A DNA stretch of 64,000 nucleotides from Streptomyces fructofermentans (lineage in GTDB: Bacteria > Actinomycetota > Actinomycetes > Streptomycetales > Streptomycetaceae), in contig NZ_BMWD01000004.1 in NCBI RefSeq assembly GCF_014651055.1, forward strand, positions 92,001 to 156,000, in the 5' to 3' direction. The notes beneath the pieces were generated by a model that was not told the origin of the DNA, made no database searches, and saw only the letters and a list, made by a program, of their open reading frames with translations. Positions 29,405 to 39,212 of this stretch are shown one piece after another; positions within the stretch are counted from its first letter, which is position 1, and every line of letters begins with the position of its first letter. The position numbers and the translations under genes were made by a program.

Positions 29405-29726
29405 GAATGCCCTCCGGTGCCTCGGTGCGGACAGAGTAGTGCCTCCCCCTTCACACGGGGTGTGAACGGAGTACGCGAATCCGTGCAGTGCGTGCGCTGT
29501 CGCGGAGAGTCGCGGACCGCTTGACTGAAATGCCTCGTCAAGAGGCCGGTCGGGCCGCCGGCTCCCCCTCGTACAGTGCGGCGGCCCGTGTCACGCCGTC
29601 CGCCACGCCGCCTGCCCGACACTCCGTGGCGGGGCGGACGGCTCCGCCGGTGGTCCGCCGCCGGCGCCCCGGGGCCATGGCGCGGCCCCGGGTCGCGCGG
29701 GGCCGTCCGCGGTGGCTTCCCCCAGG
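29405..29726. other. intergenic region upstream of the TPR regulator
   Basis: About 320 bases separate the TPR-regulator start from the stop of the SpoIIE-type gene. No gene is seen. The promoter-proximal end holds the palindrome at 29450-29466; the rest is GC-rich without recognisable structure. Confidence 0.5.
29450..29466. promoter_or_regulatory. palindrome TTCACAC-N3-GTGTGAA
   Basis: A perfect inverted repeat with 7-base arms and a GGG spacer, 46-62 bases upstream of the TPR-regulator ATG. It has the size and AT content of a binding site for a dimeric repressor, possibly the TPR regulator itself. A TACTCT that could serve as -10 lies between it and the gene. Confidence 0.5.
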
Positions 29727-31079
29727 TCACGGGGTACTGTGCCGGGCCATGGAGGGGCCGGGCCGCGCCGTCGGGCGGTTGCGGTCGTTGCGGATCACCA
29801 GCATGGCCACGTCGTCCGGGGGCCTGCCTCCGACATGGCGCCGGAGCCGGCCCGAGACCGTCCGCAGCAGTTCCTGGGGCGACACGATCCGGCCGGGTAC
29901 GGCATCGGCCCGGACGGTGTCCGCGCGCACGGCGCCGGTCGGCGCGGTACCGGCCGGCGCGGCGTTGGCGAGCACGGTGTCGGTGAGCACGGCCTCCGCG
30001 CGTACCCCTTCGGCGAGCACGGCGTCCGCGAGCACGGCGGCCAGCGGGAAGAACCGGCCGCCCCGGTCGCGCGCGTCCTCGGCCCCGTCGGTGTGCAGGA
30101 ACAGGGCCTCGCCCGGCAGCAGGCGCCCGCAGCGCACGACGGCCGGCTCGGCGGGCAGCGGGAAGAGCCCGAGCGGGGGCAGCGGGTCCGCCACCGCGAT
30201 CTGCTCCACCGGCCCGGCGGCACCGGCGGGCACGGGTCCGCGGCGGAGCAGGTACGGCCACGGGTGACCGCAGTTGAGGGCGCGCATCGTGCCGTCCCCG
30301 CCGATCTCCAGGAGCAGCACGGTGACGAACTCCTCGGCCACCGCGCCCTCCACGCCGGGCGCCGCTCCGGACGGGTGGTGCCCGGACTTCGCCCGCTCCC
30401 CCAGATGCCGGGCCAGCGCCCGCTCCAACCGGCGCAGCACACCGGGGAGTTCGGCCTCGTCGTGGGCCGCCTCACGGAAGCTGCCGAGGACGGCGGCCAC
30501 GGTCCCGAGGGCGGCGAGGCCGTGTCCGCGGACGTCGCCCATCACGACCCGCACCCCGTGCTCGGTGCCGACGACCTCGTACAGGTCGCCCCCGACGGTG
30601 GCGCCGCGGTCGGCGGAGAACTGCGCCGCGGCGAAGGACAGCCCTTCCAGGCGCGGCGGCGGCGGTCTCAGCAGGACGCCCTGGGCGGCGCCCGCGACCC
30701 GGCGGACCTGCCGGAGTTCCCTCAGCAGCCCGCGTCTGGCGTGCACGACGAGCCCCGTACCGACCGCCAGGAGGACGAGGCAGGTGGCGATCCGGGCTTC
30801 GAGCCCGTCCTGCCGGGCGAGCGGGCAGGTCAGCTTGAAGGTGACGGCGGCCGCGCCCCACAGCGTCGGCAGCCCCGTGGCGAGCGCGTCTCGCAGCCTC
30901 CGCCCCCGGCGGCGGCCCGGGCAACGCCTCCCGGTGCGGCCCGGCAGCAGGCCCCGGACTCCGCGGAACGTGCCGGGCACGGCGCTGTCCGGTGTCCTGG
31001 CGGCGGCCTGGCGCCACCGTGTCAGGTGAGCCGTCCGGGGACCGGCCCGGCGGGGGTCCCCGATCTTGGTACGGATCAT
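29727..31079 (-). CDS. membrane-associated SpoIIE/PP2C-type serine phosphatase
   Basis: A 450-residue protein. An N-terminal region with about two hydrophobic segments (LWGAAAVTFKLTCPLA, ARIATCLVLLAVGTGLVV) precedes a PPM/SpoIIE domain from ~residue 155: GGDLYEVVGTEHGVRVVMGD VRGHG-type core with metal-binding Asp residues, LNCGHPWPYLL, LFLHTDGAEDARD and a C-terminal PDDVAMLVIRND. Such proteins dephosphorylate anti-sigma antagonists. The start is the ATG at 31079 with GGGGGG eight bases before. An unusual period-five repeat is inserted near the C terminus (29895-30040). Confidence 0.85.
   Translation of the reverse strand: MIRTKIGDPRRAGPRTAHLTRWRQAAARTPDSAVPGTFRGVRGLLPGRTGRRCPGRRRGRRLRDALATGLPTLWGAAAVTFKLTCPLARQDGLEARIATCLVLLAVGTGLVVHARRGLLRELRQVRRVAGAAQGVLLRPPPPRLEGLSFAAAQFSADRGATVGGDLYEVVGTEHGVRVVMGDVRGHGLAALGTVAAVLGSFREAAHDEAELPGVLRRLERALARHLGERAKSGHHPSGAAPGVEGAVAEEFVTVLLLEIGGDGTMRALNCGHPWPYLLRRGPVPAGAAGPVEQIAVADPLPPLGLFPLPAEPAVVRCGRLLPGEALFLHTDGAEDARDRGGRFFPLAAVLADAVLAEGVRAEAVLTDTVLANAAPAGTAPTGAVRADTVRADAVPGRIVSPQELLRTVSGRLRRHVGGRPPDDVAMLVIRNDRNRPTARPGPSMARHSTP
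29895..30040. repeat. 15-bp-period coding minisatellite in the SpoIIE-type gene
   Basis: About nine to ten degenerate 15-base units encode a five-residue period (ADAVL, AEGVR, AEAVL, TDTVL, ANAAP and so on to ADAVP). It sits between the EDARD loop and the final strands of the phosphatase domain, replacing what is normally a short loop. Unit length keeps the frame. Confidence 0.75.
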
Positions 31080-31230
31080 GCCGATGGCCCCCCTAAGGCC
31101 CCGTTCAGCGCGCGGGCACCGGCCGCTCCGACCGGACCGATTCTGTCGATCGGCCGCGCCGATCGGACCGGATCGCCCGCACTTGTCACCCGAAGGAGTG
31201 AGGTGACTGTTCAGGGGCCCCGAAAGGGCG

Positions 31231-31289
31231 CGGGGGACGGTGTGCCGGGCCGCGCCGCTCGCGCGGCGGGCCCGGCACACCGTCCCCCG
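31231..31289 (-). terminator. long hairpin terminator after pheT
   Basis: A 27-base arm at 31263-31289 pairs with 31231-31258 around a TCGC loop with one bulged base. It begins 16 bases beyond the pheT stop. Although symmetrical, its position makes it the pheST terminator; it also shields the SpoIIE-type gene from read-through. Confidence 0.85.
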
Positions 31290-31304
31290 GTACCACCTGT
31301 GTCG

Positions 31305-33806
31305 CTAGCTCCGCAGAGCCGCTCCCGTGCGCTCGCCCGCGAGGGCGACCGCGGCGTCACGTGCCGCGGATGCCTCCTCGACGGTCAGCGTCCGGTCGTC
31401 GGCGCGGAAGCGCAGCGCGTAGGCCAGCGACTTCCTGCCCTCGCCGAGCTGCTCGCTCTCGTAGACGTCGAACAGCCGGATCGACTCCAGGAGTCCACCG
31501 GCGCCCTCGCGCAGCGCCGCCTCGACAGCGGCGTGCGGGACGGTCCGGTCGACGACGAGCGCGACATCCTGCGTGGCGACCGGGAACGTCGAGATGTGCG
31601 GCCCCTCGGGAAGACCCGCGCTCGCGCGCTCCAGGGCGTCCAGGTCGAGCTCCATCGCGCTGGTGCGCGGCGGCAGGCCGAGACCCTTCAGGACGCCGGG
31701 GTGCAGCTCGCCCGCGTACCCGATGACCTGCTCGGCACCGTCGACGACGACCGCCAGCTCGGCGCAGCGGCCCGGGTGCCACGGCCCGTACTGGCCCTGG
31801 CGCACCAGGAGCACGGTGCCGGACTCGCGGGCGAGGATCCGGGCGGCCTCGACGGCGTCGGCCCAGTCGGCCGGGTGGCCCTTGCCCCACCAGCCGGCCT
31901 GCTCGCGGGCGCCCGCGAGGACGACGGCGGCGTGCCGGGGCTGGACGGGGAGCGCGTCCGTGAGGGAGGCGAGCTCCTCGTCCGTGGGACGGCGGTCGAC
32001 GGGCAGGCGCACGGCGACGCGAGGCTCGTCCTGCGGGAGGAAGACCAGGCCCGTCTCGAACAGGGCCAGGTCGTGCGAGCCCCGCCCGTCGTTGCGGCGC
32101 AGGGCCTGGAGCAGCCCGGGCAGCAGCGTCGTACGGAGCGCGGGCTCCTCGTCGGAGAGCGGGTTGACCAGCTTGACGACCCGGCGCTTCGGGTCGTCGG
32201 CGGCCAGTGCGAGCTGGTCGAAGACGTGCTCGCCGACGAACGGGTAGTTCGGCGCCTCGACGTAGCCGGCACCGGCCAGGGCGCGGCCGACCCTGCGGTG
32301 CAGCCGCTGCCGGTCGGTCAGTCCCAGGCCCGCGGGGGGCTTGGGCAGGGTGGAGGGCAGGTTCTCGTAGCCCTCCAGCCGGATGACCTCTTCGGCCAGG
32401 TCGTTCGGGTCCGTCAGGTCGGGGCGCCAGGACGGGACGGTGACGATCAGCTCGTCCTGCCCGTACACGTCGCAGCCGACCTCCTGGAGGCGGCGTACGA
32501 CGGTCTCGCGGCCGTAGGCCACGCCGGCGACCCGGTCCGGGTGGTCCGCCGGGATGGTGATGGTGCGCGGCGCGGAGGGCGCGATGACCTCGGTGACCCC
32601 GGCGTCGGCGGTGCCGCCCGCCAGGAGGACCAGCAGGTCGACGGTGCGCTGGGCGGCGGCGGACGCGGCCTCCGGGTCGACACCGCGCTCGAAGCGCTTG
32701 GACGCCTCGGAGGCCAGCTTGTGGCGGCGGGCCGTGCGCGCGATGGAGATCGGGTCGAAGTGGGCGGCCTCGACGACGACCTCGGTGGTCGTGCCCTCGG
32801 TGTCGTCGATCTCGGTGTTGGCGCCGCCCATGACGCCCGCCAGGCCGATCGCCCCGCGGTCGTCGGTGATGACCAGGTCCTCGGCGTCCAGCGTGCGGAC
32901 GACTCCGTCGAGGGTGGTGAGCTTCTCGCCCGGCTCGGCCCGGCGCACGCCGATCGTGCCCTGGACGCGGGAGCGGTCGTACGCGTGCAGGGGCTGGCCC
33001 AGCTCCAGCATCACGTAGTTGGTGACGTCGACGGCGAGCGAGACCGGGCGCATGCCCGCCTTCTGGAGGCGGCGCCGCAGCCAGATCGGGGAGCGCGCCT
33101 CCGGCGCCAGACCGGTGACGGTCCGCGCGGTGAAGCGGTCGCAGCCCAGCGGGTCGGAGACCTGCACCGGGTGGCCGAACGCGTTCGGTCCGGGCACGTC
33201 GAGCAGTGCCGGGTCGCGCAGCGGCAGCCCGTAGGCGGTGGCGGCCTCGCGGGCCACCCCGCGCAGGGACAGCGCGTAGCCGCGGTCGGGGGTGACCGCG
33301 ATGTCGAGGACCTCGTCGACGAGTTCGAGCAGCTCGATCGCGTCGGTCCCGACCTCGATCTCGGGCGGCAGCACGATGATGCCGCCGCTGCCGTCGTCGC
33401 CCATGCCCAGCTCGTCGCCGGAGCAGATCATGCCGTGCGAGGTCCTGCCGTACGTCTTGCGCGCGGCGATGGCGAAGTCCCCGGGCAGCACCGCGCCCGG
33501 GAGGACCACGACGACCTTGTCGCCGACGGCGAAGTTGCGGGCGCCGCAGACGATCTCCTGGGGCTCGCCGGTGCCGTTGGCGGTGCCGACGTCGACCGTG
33601 CAGAACCGGATGGGCTTCTTGAAGCCCTCCAGCTCCTCGATGGTGAGCACCTGGCCGACGACCAGGGGGCCCTTGAGGCCGGCGCCCACCTGCTCGACGG
33701 TCTCGACCTCGAGTCCGGCCGGGATGAGCCTGGCCTGGACGTCGCGCCCGGTCTCCGTCGCCGGCAGGTCGACGTACTCCCGCAGCCAAGAAAGCGGGAC
33801 CCGCAT
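31305..33806 (-). CDS. pheT: phenylalanyl-tRNA synthetase beta subunit
   Basis: An 833-residue subunit of the alpha2-beta2 enzyme that charges tRNA-Phe. It begins [15 protein letters not shown]. The order of domains is normal: EMAP/OB-like tRNA-binding domain (~40-150, with [14 protein letters not shown]), B3/B4 editing domain (~210-400), B5 DNA-binding-like domain ([20 protein letters not shown]), catalytic-like core and the C-terminal anticodon-binding FDX domain ([20 protein letters not shown]). Its ATG shares its A with the pheS TGA. A strong terminator follows. Confidence 0.97.
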   Translation of the reverse strand: MRVPLSWLREYVDLPATETGRDVQARLIPAGLEVETVEQVGAGLKGPLVVGQVLTIEELEGFKKPIRFCTVDVGTANGTGEPQEIVCGARNFAVGDKVVVVLPGAVLPGDFAIAARKTYGRTSHGMICSGDELGMGDDGSGGIIVLPPEIEVGTDAIELLELVDEVLDIAVTPDRGYALSLRGVAREAATAYGLPLRDPALLDVPGPNAFGHPVQVSDPLGCDRFTARTVTGLAPEARSPIWLRRRLQKAGMRPVSLAVDVTNYVMLELGQPLHAYDRSRVQGTIGVRRAEPGEKLTTLDGVVRTLDAEDLVITDDRGAIGLAGVMGGANTEIDDTEGTTTEVVVEAAHFDPISIARTARRHKLASEASKRFERGVDPEAASAAAQRTVDLLVLLAGGTADAGVTEVIAPSAPRTITIPADHPDRVAGVAYGRETVVRRLQEVGCDVYGQDELIVTVPSWRPDLTDPNDLAEEVIRLEGYENLPSTLPKPPAGLGLTDRQRLHRRVGRALAGAGYVEAPNYPFVGEHVFDQLALAADDPKRRVVKLVNPLSDEEPALRTTLLPGLLQALRRNDGRGSHDLALFETGLVFLPQDEPRVAVRLPVDRRPTDEELASLTDALPVQPRHAAVVLAGAREQAGWWGKGHPADWADAVEAARILARESGTVLLVRQGQYGPWHPGRCAELAVVVDGAEQVIGYAGELHPGVLKGLGLPPRTSAMELDLDALERASAGLPEGPHISTFPVATQDVALVVDRTVPHAAVEAALREGAGGLLESIRLFDVYESEQLGEGRKSLAYALRFRADDRTLTVEEASAARDAAVALAGERTGAALRS

Positions 33807-34939
33807 CAGATCTCCATCCCGAACGGCCGGGTGAACCGGACGTCGCCCTCGACCATGTCTCGCATGTCTTCGACGTTGTGGCGGAACATCAGCATCCGTT
33901 CGATGCCGAACCCGAAGGCGAATCCGCTGTACTTCGCGGGGTCCACGCCGCAGGCGACGAGCACCCGCGGGTTGACCATGCCGCAGCCCCCGAGCTCGAT
34001 CCAGCCCTCGCTCGAGCACGTGCGGCAGGGGCGGTCGGGGTTGCCGACGGACTCGCCCCTGCAGACGTAGCAGAGCATGTCCATCTCGGCCGACGGCTCG
34101 GTGAACGGGAAGTAGTTCGGACGCAGCCGCGTCTTCATGTCCGCGCCGAAGAGCGACTGGACCATGTGGTCCAGGGTGCCCTTCAGGTCCGCCATCGTCA
34201 GGCCCTCGTCGACGGCGAGCAGCTCGATCTGGTGGAAGACGGGCGTGTGCGTGGCGTCGAGCTCGTCGGTGCGGTAGACGCGGCCGGGGCACACGACGTA
34301 GACGGGCGGCTCACGGTCGAGCAGCGCACGGGCCTGCACCGGCGAGGTGTGCGTGCGGAGCACGACACCCGACTCGCCCTCGGCGGCCCCCGCGCCCTCG
34401 GGGCCTTGGACGAAGAAGGTGTCCTGCATCTGCCGGGCCGGGTGGTCGGGGCCGAAGTTCAGGGCGTCGAAGTTGAACCACTCCGCCTCGACCTCGGGAC
34501 CCTCGGCGACCTCGTATCCCATGGACACGAAGACGTCCGCGACCCGCTCCATCATGGTGGTCAGCGGATGCCGGGCGCCGGACGGCGTGCGGTCGTACGG
34601 CAGCGTGACGTCCACCGCCTCCTCGACGAGCACGCGCGCGTCCCGCTCGGCCTCCAGCTCGGTCTGGCGGGCGGCGAGGGCCTTGTTCACGGCTCCGCGC
34701 GCCTGGCCGACCCGCTTGCCCGCGTCCGCCTTGGCGTGCGGGGGCAGGGCGCCGATCTCGCGGTTGGCGAGCGCCAGCGGCGAGGTGCCGCCGGTGTGGG
34801 CGACCTTGGCCTCCTGGAGCGCGTCGAGGTCGCCGGCGGCGGCGAAGGCCGCGAGCGCCTCGTCCCGCATGCGCTCGATCTCTTCCGGTTTCAGTGTCTC
34901 GACCTCAACGGGGTCGTACGACTTGTTCGGTGCCGACAT
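33806..34939 (-). CDS. pheS: phenylalanyl-tRNA synthetase alpha subunit
   Basis: A 377-residue catalytic subunit of class II. Motif 2 lies around [20 protein letters not shown], and motif 3 in [17 protein letters not shown]. The N-terminal coiled coil (residues ~15-90) contacts tRNA, and [11 protein letters not shown] is typical. Start chosen at MSAPNKS (34939), which fits usual lengths and has GGGAAGAG just upstream; an ATG at 34969 would add ten residues. It overlaps pheT by one base. No T-box leader was seen. Confidence 0.97.
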   Translation of the reverse strand: MSAPNKSYDPVEVETLKPEEIERMRDEALAAFAAAGDLDALQEAKVAHTGGTSPLALANREIGALPPHAKADAGKRVGQARGAVNKALAARQTELEAERDARVLVEEAVDVTLPYDRTPSGARHPLTTMMERVADVFVSMGYEVAEGPEVEAEWFNFDALNFGPDHPARQMQDTFFVQGPEGAGAAEGESGVVLRTHTSPVQARALLDREPPVYVVCPGRVYRTDELDATHTPVFHQIELLAVDEGLTMADLKGTLDHMVQSLFGADMKTRLRPNYFPFTEPSAEMDMLCYVCRGESVGNPDRPCRTCSSEGWIELGGCGMVNPRVLVACGVDPAKYSGFAFGFGIERMLMFRHNVEDMRDMVEGDVRFTRPFGMEI

Positions 34940-35095
34940 CTCTTCCCGTGCTTCCGATTGGTTGGCCAAAGGTCCCCGTCGCGAGTCGTGGGCGAGTCGC
35001 GCTCGGCTCAGGACGCAAACGTGCCAAAGACCGAGTCTAACGGGGGTGAGGTGTGCGAATGCGCCCGCGGGCGGCTCCGGCCGGGGAGGCCGGGC

Positions 35096-36241
35096 TCAGG
35101 CCAGATAGGCCGGGGTGCCCACGGGCAGCGTAAATCGGAACTGCGCGCCGCCCTCGGGGGCGCGGCCGACCGTGATGGTGCCGCCGTGGACCTCGACGAT
35201 GCCCTTGACGATGTAGAGGCCGAGGCCGGTCCCGCCGCGCTTGCTGCCCCGCCAGAAGCGGGTAAAGACGCGGTTCATGGACTCCTCCGGGATGCCGGGG
35301 CCCTCGTCGCTCACCGTGACCGACGTGCAGACGTCCTCCCCTTCGCGGGGGGACGGCGCGGGCGCTACGTCGATGGTGACGGTTCCCTCCCCGTGGCGCA
35401 CGGCATTTTCCAGCAGGTTGCTCAGCACCTGGTCGACCTTGTCGGGGTCGGCCCACAGGTCGGGCAGCGGCTGTCCGATGCGCAGCAGGAAGCGGTCGGC
35501 GGACTGCCCCGAGGCCACGTACGCCTGGATGTGCCGGCCGACGGCGGCGCCGATGTCGACGGGCTGGCGGCGCACCTCCAGGCGTCCGGAGTCGATGCGC
35601 GAGATGTCGAGGAGTTCGGCGATGAGCCGGGTGACGCGGTCGGCGTCGGCGTCGACCGTCTCCAGCATCAGCCTCTTCTGGTCGTCGGTGAACCGCTCCC
35701 ACTTCGCGAGCAGGGTGGCGGTGAAGCCCTTCACGGAGGTGAGCGGCGAGCGCAGTTCGTGTGCGACCGTGGCGATCAGCTCGGCGTGGCTGCGCTCGGT
35801 GCGGCGGCGGGCCTCGGTGTCGCGCAGCGAGACGACCACGCGGCGGATCGGACCGGTGGGCCGCAGGCGCACGTACCGCGCCGAGACGAGGACCTCCCTG
35901 CCGCCGGGCAGCAGCAGATTGCGCTCGGGCTGGCCGACCCGGATCGCGAGCCCTCCGTACGGGTCGGTGAGCTGCCACCAGCGGCGCCCCTCCAGGTCCT
36001 CCAGTGGCAGGACCCGGTCGAGCTGCCGGCCCAGCGCGTCGGCTGCGGGGGTGGCGGTGATCCTGACGGCCGCGGCGTTGAAGCAGATCACGCGGCCGTG
36101 CTCGTCGGCTATCACGAGTCCGTCGGGGAGCTGGTCGGGGTCGAGGCCGAGTTCGGCGAGGTCTCCGTGCCGGGGCGCGGGCGCGCTCCGCACGTCGTGT
36201 GCCCGCAGTGCGCTCTTCGCACCGCTCGTGCCGACACTCAT
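35096..36241 (-). CDS. PAS-domain sensor histidine kinase
   Basis: A 381-residue soluble kinase without membrane helices. A PAS domain (~residues 35-145, LPDGLVIADEHGRVICFNAA) precedes the HisKA dimerisation helix with the phospho-acceptor in AELIATVAHELRSPLTSVKG (His ~160) and an HATPase_c domain with VLSNLLENAVRHG (N box), VSDEGPGIP (G1) and GTGLGLYIVKGIVEVHGG (G2). No response regulator is adjacent, so it is an orphan. It sits between pheST and the rRNA methylase on the same strand, an order I recall as conserved in Streptomyces. Confidence 0.9.
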   Translation of the reverse strand: MSVGTSGAKSALRAHDVRSAPAPRHGDLAELGLDPDQLPDGLVIADEHGRVICFNAAAVRITATPAADALGRQLDRVLPLEDLEGRRWWQLTDPYGGLAIRVGQPERNLLLPGGREVLVSARYVRLRPTGPIRRVVVSLRDTEARRRTERSHAELIATVAHELRSPLTSVKGFTATLLAKWERFTDDQKRLMLETVDADADRVTRLIAELLDISRIDSGRLEVRRQPVDIGAAVGRHIQAYVASGQSADRFLLRIGQPLPDLWADPDKVDQVLSNLLENAVRHGEGTVTIDVAPAPSPREGEDVCTSVTVSDEGPGIPEESMNRVFTRFWRGSKRGGTGLGLYIVKGIVEVHGGTITVGRAPEGGAQFRFTLPVGTPAYLA

Positions 36242-36320
36242 CCCCGTACCCCACCTCTCGTCTGGCGCAGGGCCCCCGAGCCCGTCACCCTACTAGCTGG
36301 GAGTGACGGAACGGACCCCC

Positions 36321-37163
36321 TCAGGCACGAGCACTGCGGGCACGCTGCGCTCGCGCCGACGCGTAGAGACATACGGCGGCGGCGGTCGCGAGGTTCAGAC
36401 TCTCGGCCCGCCCGTGGATGGGTACGCGCACGACCGCGTCCGCCAGCGCGCGGGTCTCGGCCGGGAGCCCCCACGCCTCGTTCCCGAACACCCATGCGGT
36501 GGGTCCGCCCATGGTGCCCTTGTCGAGTTCGTCGTCCAGGTCGTCCTCGCCCGCGCCGTCGGCGGCCAGGACGCGCACGCCGGCCTCCTTGAGCCCGCGG
36601 ACCGCGTCCTCCACCGGGACGCCGACCGCGACCGGCAGGTGGAACAGCGAACCGACCGACGCCCGCACGGACTTGGGGTTGTAGAGGTCCACGGACGCGT
36701 CGGTGAGCACGACGGCGTCGGCACCGGCGGCGTCGGCGCACCGCAGCACGGTCCCGGCGTTCCCCGGGTCGCGCACGTGGGCGAGCACGGCGACCAGTGC
36801 GGGCCGCGCCGCGAGGATGTCCTCGAACGGGGTGTCCAGGAAGCGGCAGACACCGACGAGCCCCTGCGGGGTGACGGTGGTCGAGATGTCGGCGACGACG
36901 TCCTCGGAGGCCAGGTGCACCCGGGCCCCGGTGTCCCGGGCCGCGCCCACGATGTCGGCGTAGCGGTCGGCGGCCTCGGGGGTGGCGAACAGCTCGACCA
37001 GTGCGGGCCCGCCGGCCGTCCGGTGGGCGGCGGCCTCCCGCACGGCCTGCGGCCCCTCGGCGAGGAACAGCCGGTCCTTGCCCCGGAAGTTCCGCTTGGC
37101 GAGCCGCCGCGCGGCGGACACCCGGGAGGACCGGGGGGAGATCAGCTCAGGGGCGGCGTCCAT
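36321..37163 (-). CDS. TrmH/SpoU-family RNA 2'-O-methyltransferase
   Basis: A 280-residue SPOUT methylase. The N-terminal substrate-binding domain (residues ~15-100, RRLAKRNFRGKDRLFLAEGP) precedes the knotted domain with LAHVRDPGNAGTVLRCADAA, GADAVVLTDASVDLYNPK and VFGNEAWGLPAE, then VRVPIHGRAESLNLATAAAV, which form the SAM pocket. It most likely methylates a ribose in 23S rRNA. It follows the rplT terminator by about 100 bases and is upstream of the histidine kinase. Confidence 0.92.
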   Translation of the reverse strand: MDAAPELISPRSSRVSAARRLAKRNFRGKDRLFLAEGPQAVREAAAHRTAGGPALVELFATPEAADRYADIVGAARDTGARVHLASEDVVADISTTVTPQGLVGVCRFLDTPFEDILAARPALVAVLAHVRDPGNAGTVLRCADAAGADAVVLTDASVDLYNPKSVRASVGSLFHLPVAVGVPVEDAVRGLKEAGVRVLAADGAGEDDLDDELDKGTMGGPTAWVFGNEAWGLPAETRALADAVVRVPIHGRAESLNLATAAAVCLYASARAQRARSARA

Positions 37164-37261
37164 GCCGTTACGTCACCTTCGGTTCGCGAATGGGGTGCGG
37201 GACACGTGGTTCCGCCTGCTTCACGCGGCCGGGCCGGCCGCGCGGTGCGGGGCCCGTACGC

Positions 37262-37299
37262 ACTCGGACCCGCAGGCCTGGTGGCCTGCGGGTCCGAGT
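37262..37299 (-). terminator. terminator of the infC-rpmI-rplT operon
   Basis: Two perfectly paired 17-base arms (ACTCGGACCCGCAGGCC and complement) with a TGGT loop, 29 bases beyond the rplT stop. There is no U tract. Confidence 0.88.
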
Positions 37300-37327
37300 C
37301 ACATCCGGCTGGGGGCCGAGGTCGGTG

Positions 37328-37711
37328 TCACGCAGCCTTCGGCGCGTTGACGTCCGACGGCAGCGCCTTCTGGGCGACCTCGACGAGCGCGGCGAACGCG
37401 TTCGCGTCGTTGACGGCCAGCTCCGCGAGGATCTTGCGGTCCACCTCGATGTTGGCGGCCTTCAGACCCTGGATGAGGCGGTTGTACGTCATGCCGTTCT
37501 GGCGGGCCGCAGCGTTGATGCGCTGGATCCACAGCTGACGGAAGTCGCCCTTGCGCTTCTTGCGGTCGTTGTAGTTGTAGACCAGCGAGTGGGTGACCTG
37601 CTCCTTGGCCTTGCGGTACAGGCGCGAACGCTGACCGCGGTAGCCGGAGGCCGCCTCGAGGATTGCCCGGCGCTTCTTGTGGGCGTTGACTGCCCGCTTG
37701 ACGCGTGCCAC
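37328..37711 (-). CDS. rplT: 50S ribosomal protein L20
   Basis: A 127-residue ribosomal protein that binds 23S rRNA early in assembly. The basic N terminus [19 protein letters not shown] and the central [35 protein letters not shown] (read here in parts) are diagnostic. The start is a GTG at 37711 with AAGGAG seven bases upstream. It is the last gene of the infC operon and a possible autoregulator of that leader, as in other bacteria. Confidence 0.98.
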   Translation of the reverse strand: MARVKRAVNAHKKRRAILEAASGYRGQRSRLYRKAKEQVTHSLVYNYNDRKKRKGDFRQLWIQRINAAARQNGMTYNRLIQGLKAANIEVDRKILAELAVNDANAFAALVEVAQKALPSDVNAPKAA

Positions 37712-37806
37712 TTGTTAACTCCTTGTAGCGGGGCCGTGGGGAGACTCACACGGCCCGAAATCGATTGGGTCCCGGTCCAGACGTACGGCGCCGAGGCGCC
37801 GGTACG

Positions 37807-38001
37807 TCACTTGCCGAGAAGCTTCTTGATCTTCTTGGCGTCGCCCGGGGCCATCTCGGCGTTGCCGGTGAGGCGACGCGTCACACGGGACGACTTGTGC
37901 TCGAGCAGGTGGCGCTTGCCGGCGCGCTCGCGGAGCACCTTGCCGGAGCCGGTGATCTTGAAGCGCTTGCTGGCACCGCTGTGCGACTTGTTCTTCGGCA
38001 T
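37807..38001 (-). CDS. rpmI: 50S ribosomal protein L35
   Basis: A 64-residue ribosomal protein ([20 protein letters not shown] and KLLGK at the C terminus). The ATG at 38001 has GAGGAGAG upstream. It lies between infC and rplT, the near-universal order. Confidence 0.98.
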   Translation of the reverse strand: MPKNKSHSGASKRFKITGSGKVLRERAGKRHLLEHKSSRVTRRLTGNAEMAPGDAKKIKKLLGK

Positions 38002-38132
38002 AGCGCCGTTCTCTCCTCGTCAGTGGCGTTCCTGTGCCCGGTCGCGAAACCGGGCACAACGGAACGTCATGTGTATGGGTTCACGTCCCCGGACTCGCGT
38101 CCGGAGACCCCCTTGGGACCTGCGTCCCGGGA

Positions 38133-38825
38133 TCAGGCCTCGGCTGATGCCTCGGCCGGGGCCTCGGCGGTCTCGGCGTCCTCGGTGACCGTCTCGGTGC
38201 CTTCGGCATCCTCGATGTCGCCGTCCGCGGCGTTCTGCGAGCGACCCGGGTTGGCCTTCGCTTCCGCCTTGCGCGCCGCCTGGGCCTCACGGGCCTCGGC
38301 CATCGCCTCGGTCTTCTTCTTGTGCGGGCCGAGAACCATGATCATGTTCCGGCCGTCCTGCTTCGGGTTCGACTCGACGAAACCGAGGTCCGCGACATCC
38401 TCCGCGAGGCGCTGCAGCAGTCGGTAGCCGAGTTCCGGCCGGGACTGCTCGCGACCACGGAACATGATCGTGATCTTGACCTTGTCGCCCTGCTTGAGGA
38501 ACCGGACGACGTGACCCTTTTTGGTGTCGTAGTCGTGCGGGTCGATCTTCGGCCGGAGCTTCATCTCCTTGATGACCGTGTGCGCCTGGTTCTTGCGCGC
38601 CTCACGGGCCTTCATGGCCGACTCGTACTTGAACTTGCCGTAGTCCATGAGCTTGCAGACCGGCGGACGCGCGGTCGCGGCCACCTCGACCAGGTCGAGG
38701 TCGTACTCCTGCGCAAGCTCCAGGGCCTTGGCAAGCGGAACGATCCCGACCTGCTCGCCGCTGGGACCGACAAGTCGTACCTCGGGAACGCGAATCCGGT
38801 CGTTGATGCGGGGCTCGGCGCTGAT
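38133..38825 (-). CDS. infC: translation initiation factor IF-3, AUC start
   Basis: A 230-residue factor that binds 30S subunits and checks the start codon and initiator tRNA. The N domain opens with [19 protein letters not shown]; the linker and C domain hold [34 protein letters not shown] and [14 protein letters not shown]. No ATG, GTG or TTG fits: the codon in frame right after GAGGAGG and before SAEPRIN is ATC (38825-38823). Rare starts in infC are a known autoregulatory device because IF-3 rejects them. An acidic Ala/Glu-rich tail of about 35 residues follows the C domain. Confidence 0.93.
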   Translation of the reverse strand: MSAEPRINDRIRVPEVRLVGPSGEQVGIVPLAKALELAQEYDLDLVEVAATARPPVCKLMDYGKFKYESAMKAREARKNQAHTVIKEMKLRPKIDPHDYDTKKGHVVRFLKQGDKVKITIMFRGREQSRPELGYRLLQRLAEDVADLGFVESNPKQDGRNMIMVLGPHKKKTEAMAEAREAQAARKAEAKANPGRSQNAADGDIEDAEGTETVTEDAETAEAPAEASAEA

Positions 38826-39212
38826 GGATCCTCCTCGGATAGCACCACACGGCTGTCTGGCAGACAGCTCGCGTACGTCTGTTTCACGGGACCAACCACC
38901 GCGGCGCATGAAAAATGCCCCGGACGGGACGCAGGCGGGGCTCCAAGGGTTACCGGAGCACCGCCGCGGTCAACCGCGGGGCGCATATTCGACGGCTCCA
39001 TCGTCCGTACGGAACGATGGTGGCCGCCTGACCGGGTGACCCGCCGTCCCGGAGGGCGGTCGGGTGGGAGATCGGAGCCTCCACTTGCGGGCCGGGCACA
39101 GGAGTGTCCGGCCGGTCGTTACAGAAGGTTAGCAGCTCCCGGGGCAAGGCGCTAACCGGCCGTCGCCCACCTCCTGCCGAGGGGGTTCGCGCGGGGGCCT
39201 ATCGTGTGGGGC
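38826..39212. other. infC leader and divergent promoter region
   Basis: About 390 bases between infC and the divergent DUF1844 gene. The infC side holds a palindromic hairpin (GCTGTCTG-C-CAGACAGC, 38852-38868) and an intrinsic-terminator-like structure at 38911-38941. A TAACCT on the minus strand near 39130 could be a -10, which would give a leader of about 300 nucleotides. No gene is seen. Confidence 0.55.
38911..38941 (-). terminator. putative transcription attenuator in the infC leader
   Basis: On the minus strand GCCCCG, a 13-base loop and CGGGGC are followed by ATTTTT. A run of five U after a stem is rare in this GC-rich genome. It lies 86-116 bases upstream of the infC start codon, so it could stop transcription before the operon unless an antiterminator fold wins. 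By analogy with the Bacillus infC leader, L20 might be the effector. Confidence 0.6.

Noticed and set aside
29712..34070. A plus-strand frame open for about 1450 codons across pheST and the SpoIIE-type gene
   Set aside because: It is antisense to well-recognised genes and gives low-complexity Arg/Gly/Asp-rich protein, an artefact of high GC with rare stops.
34940..35095. Possible T-box riboswitch before pheS
   Set aside because: No T-box consensus or specifier structure could be found; only a short leader is present.
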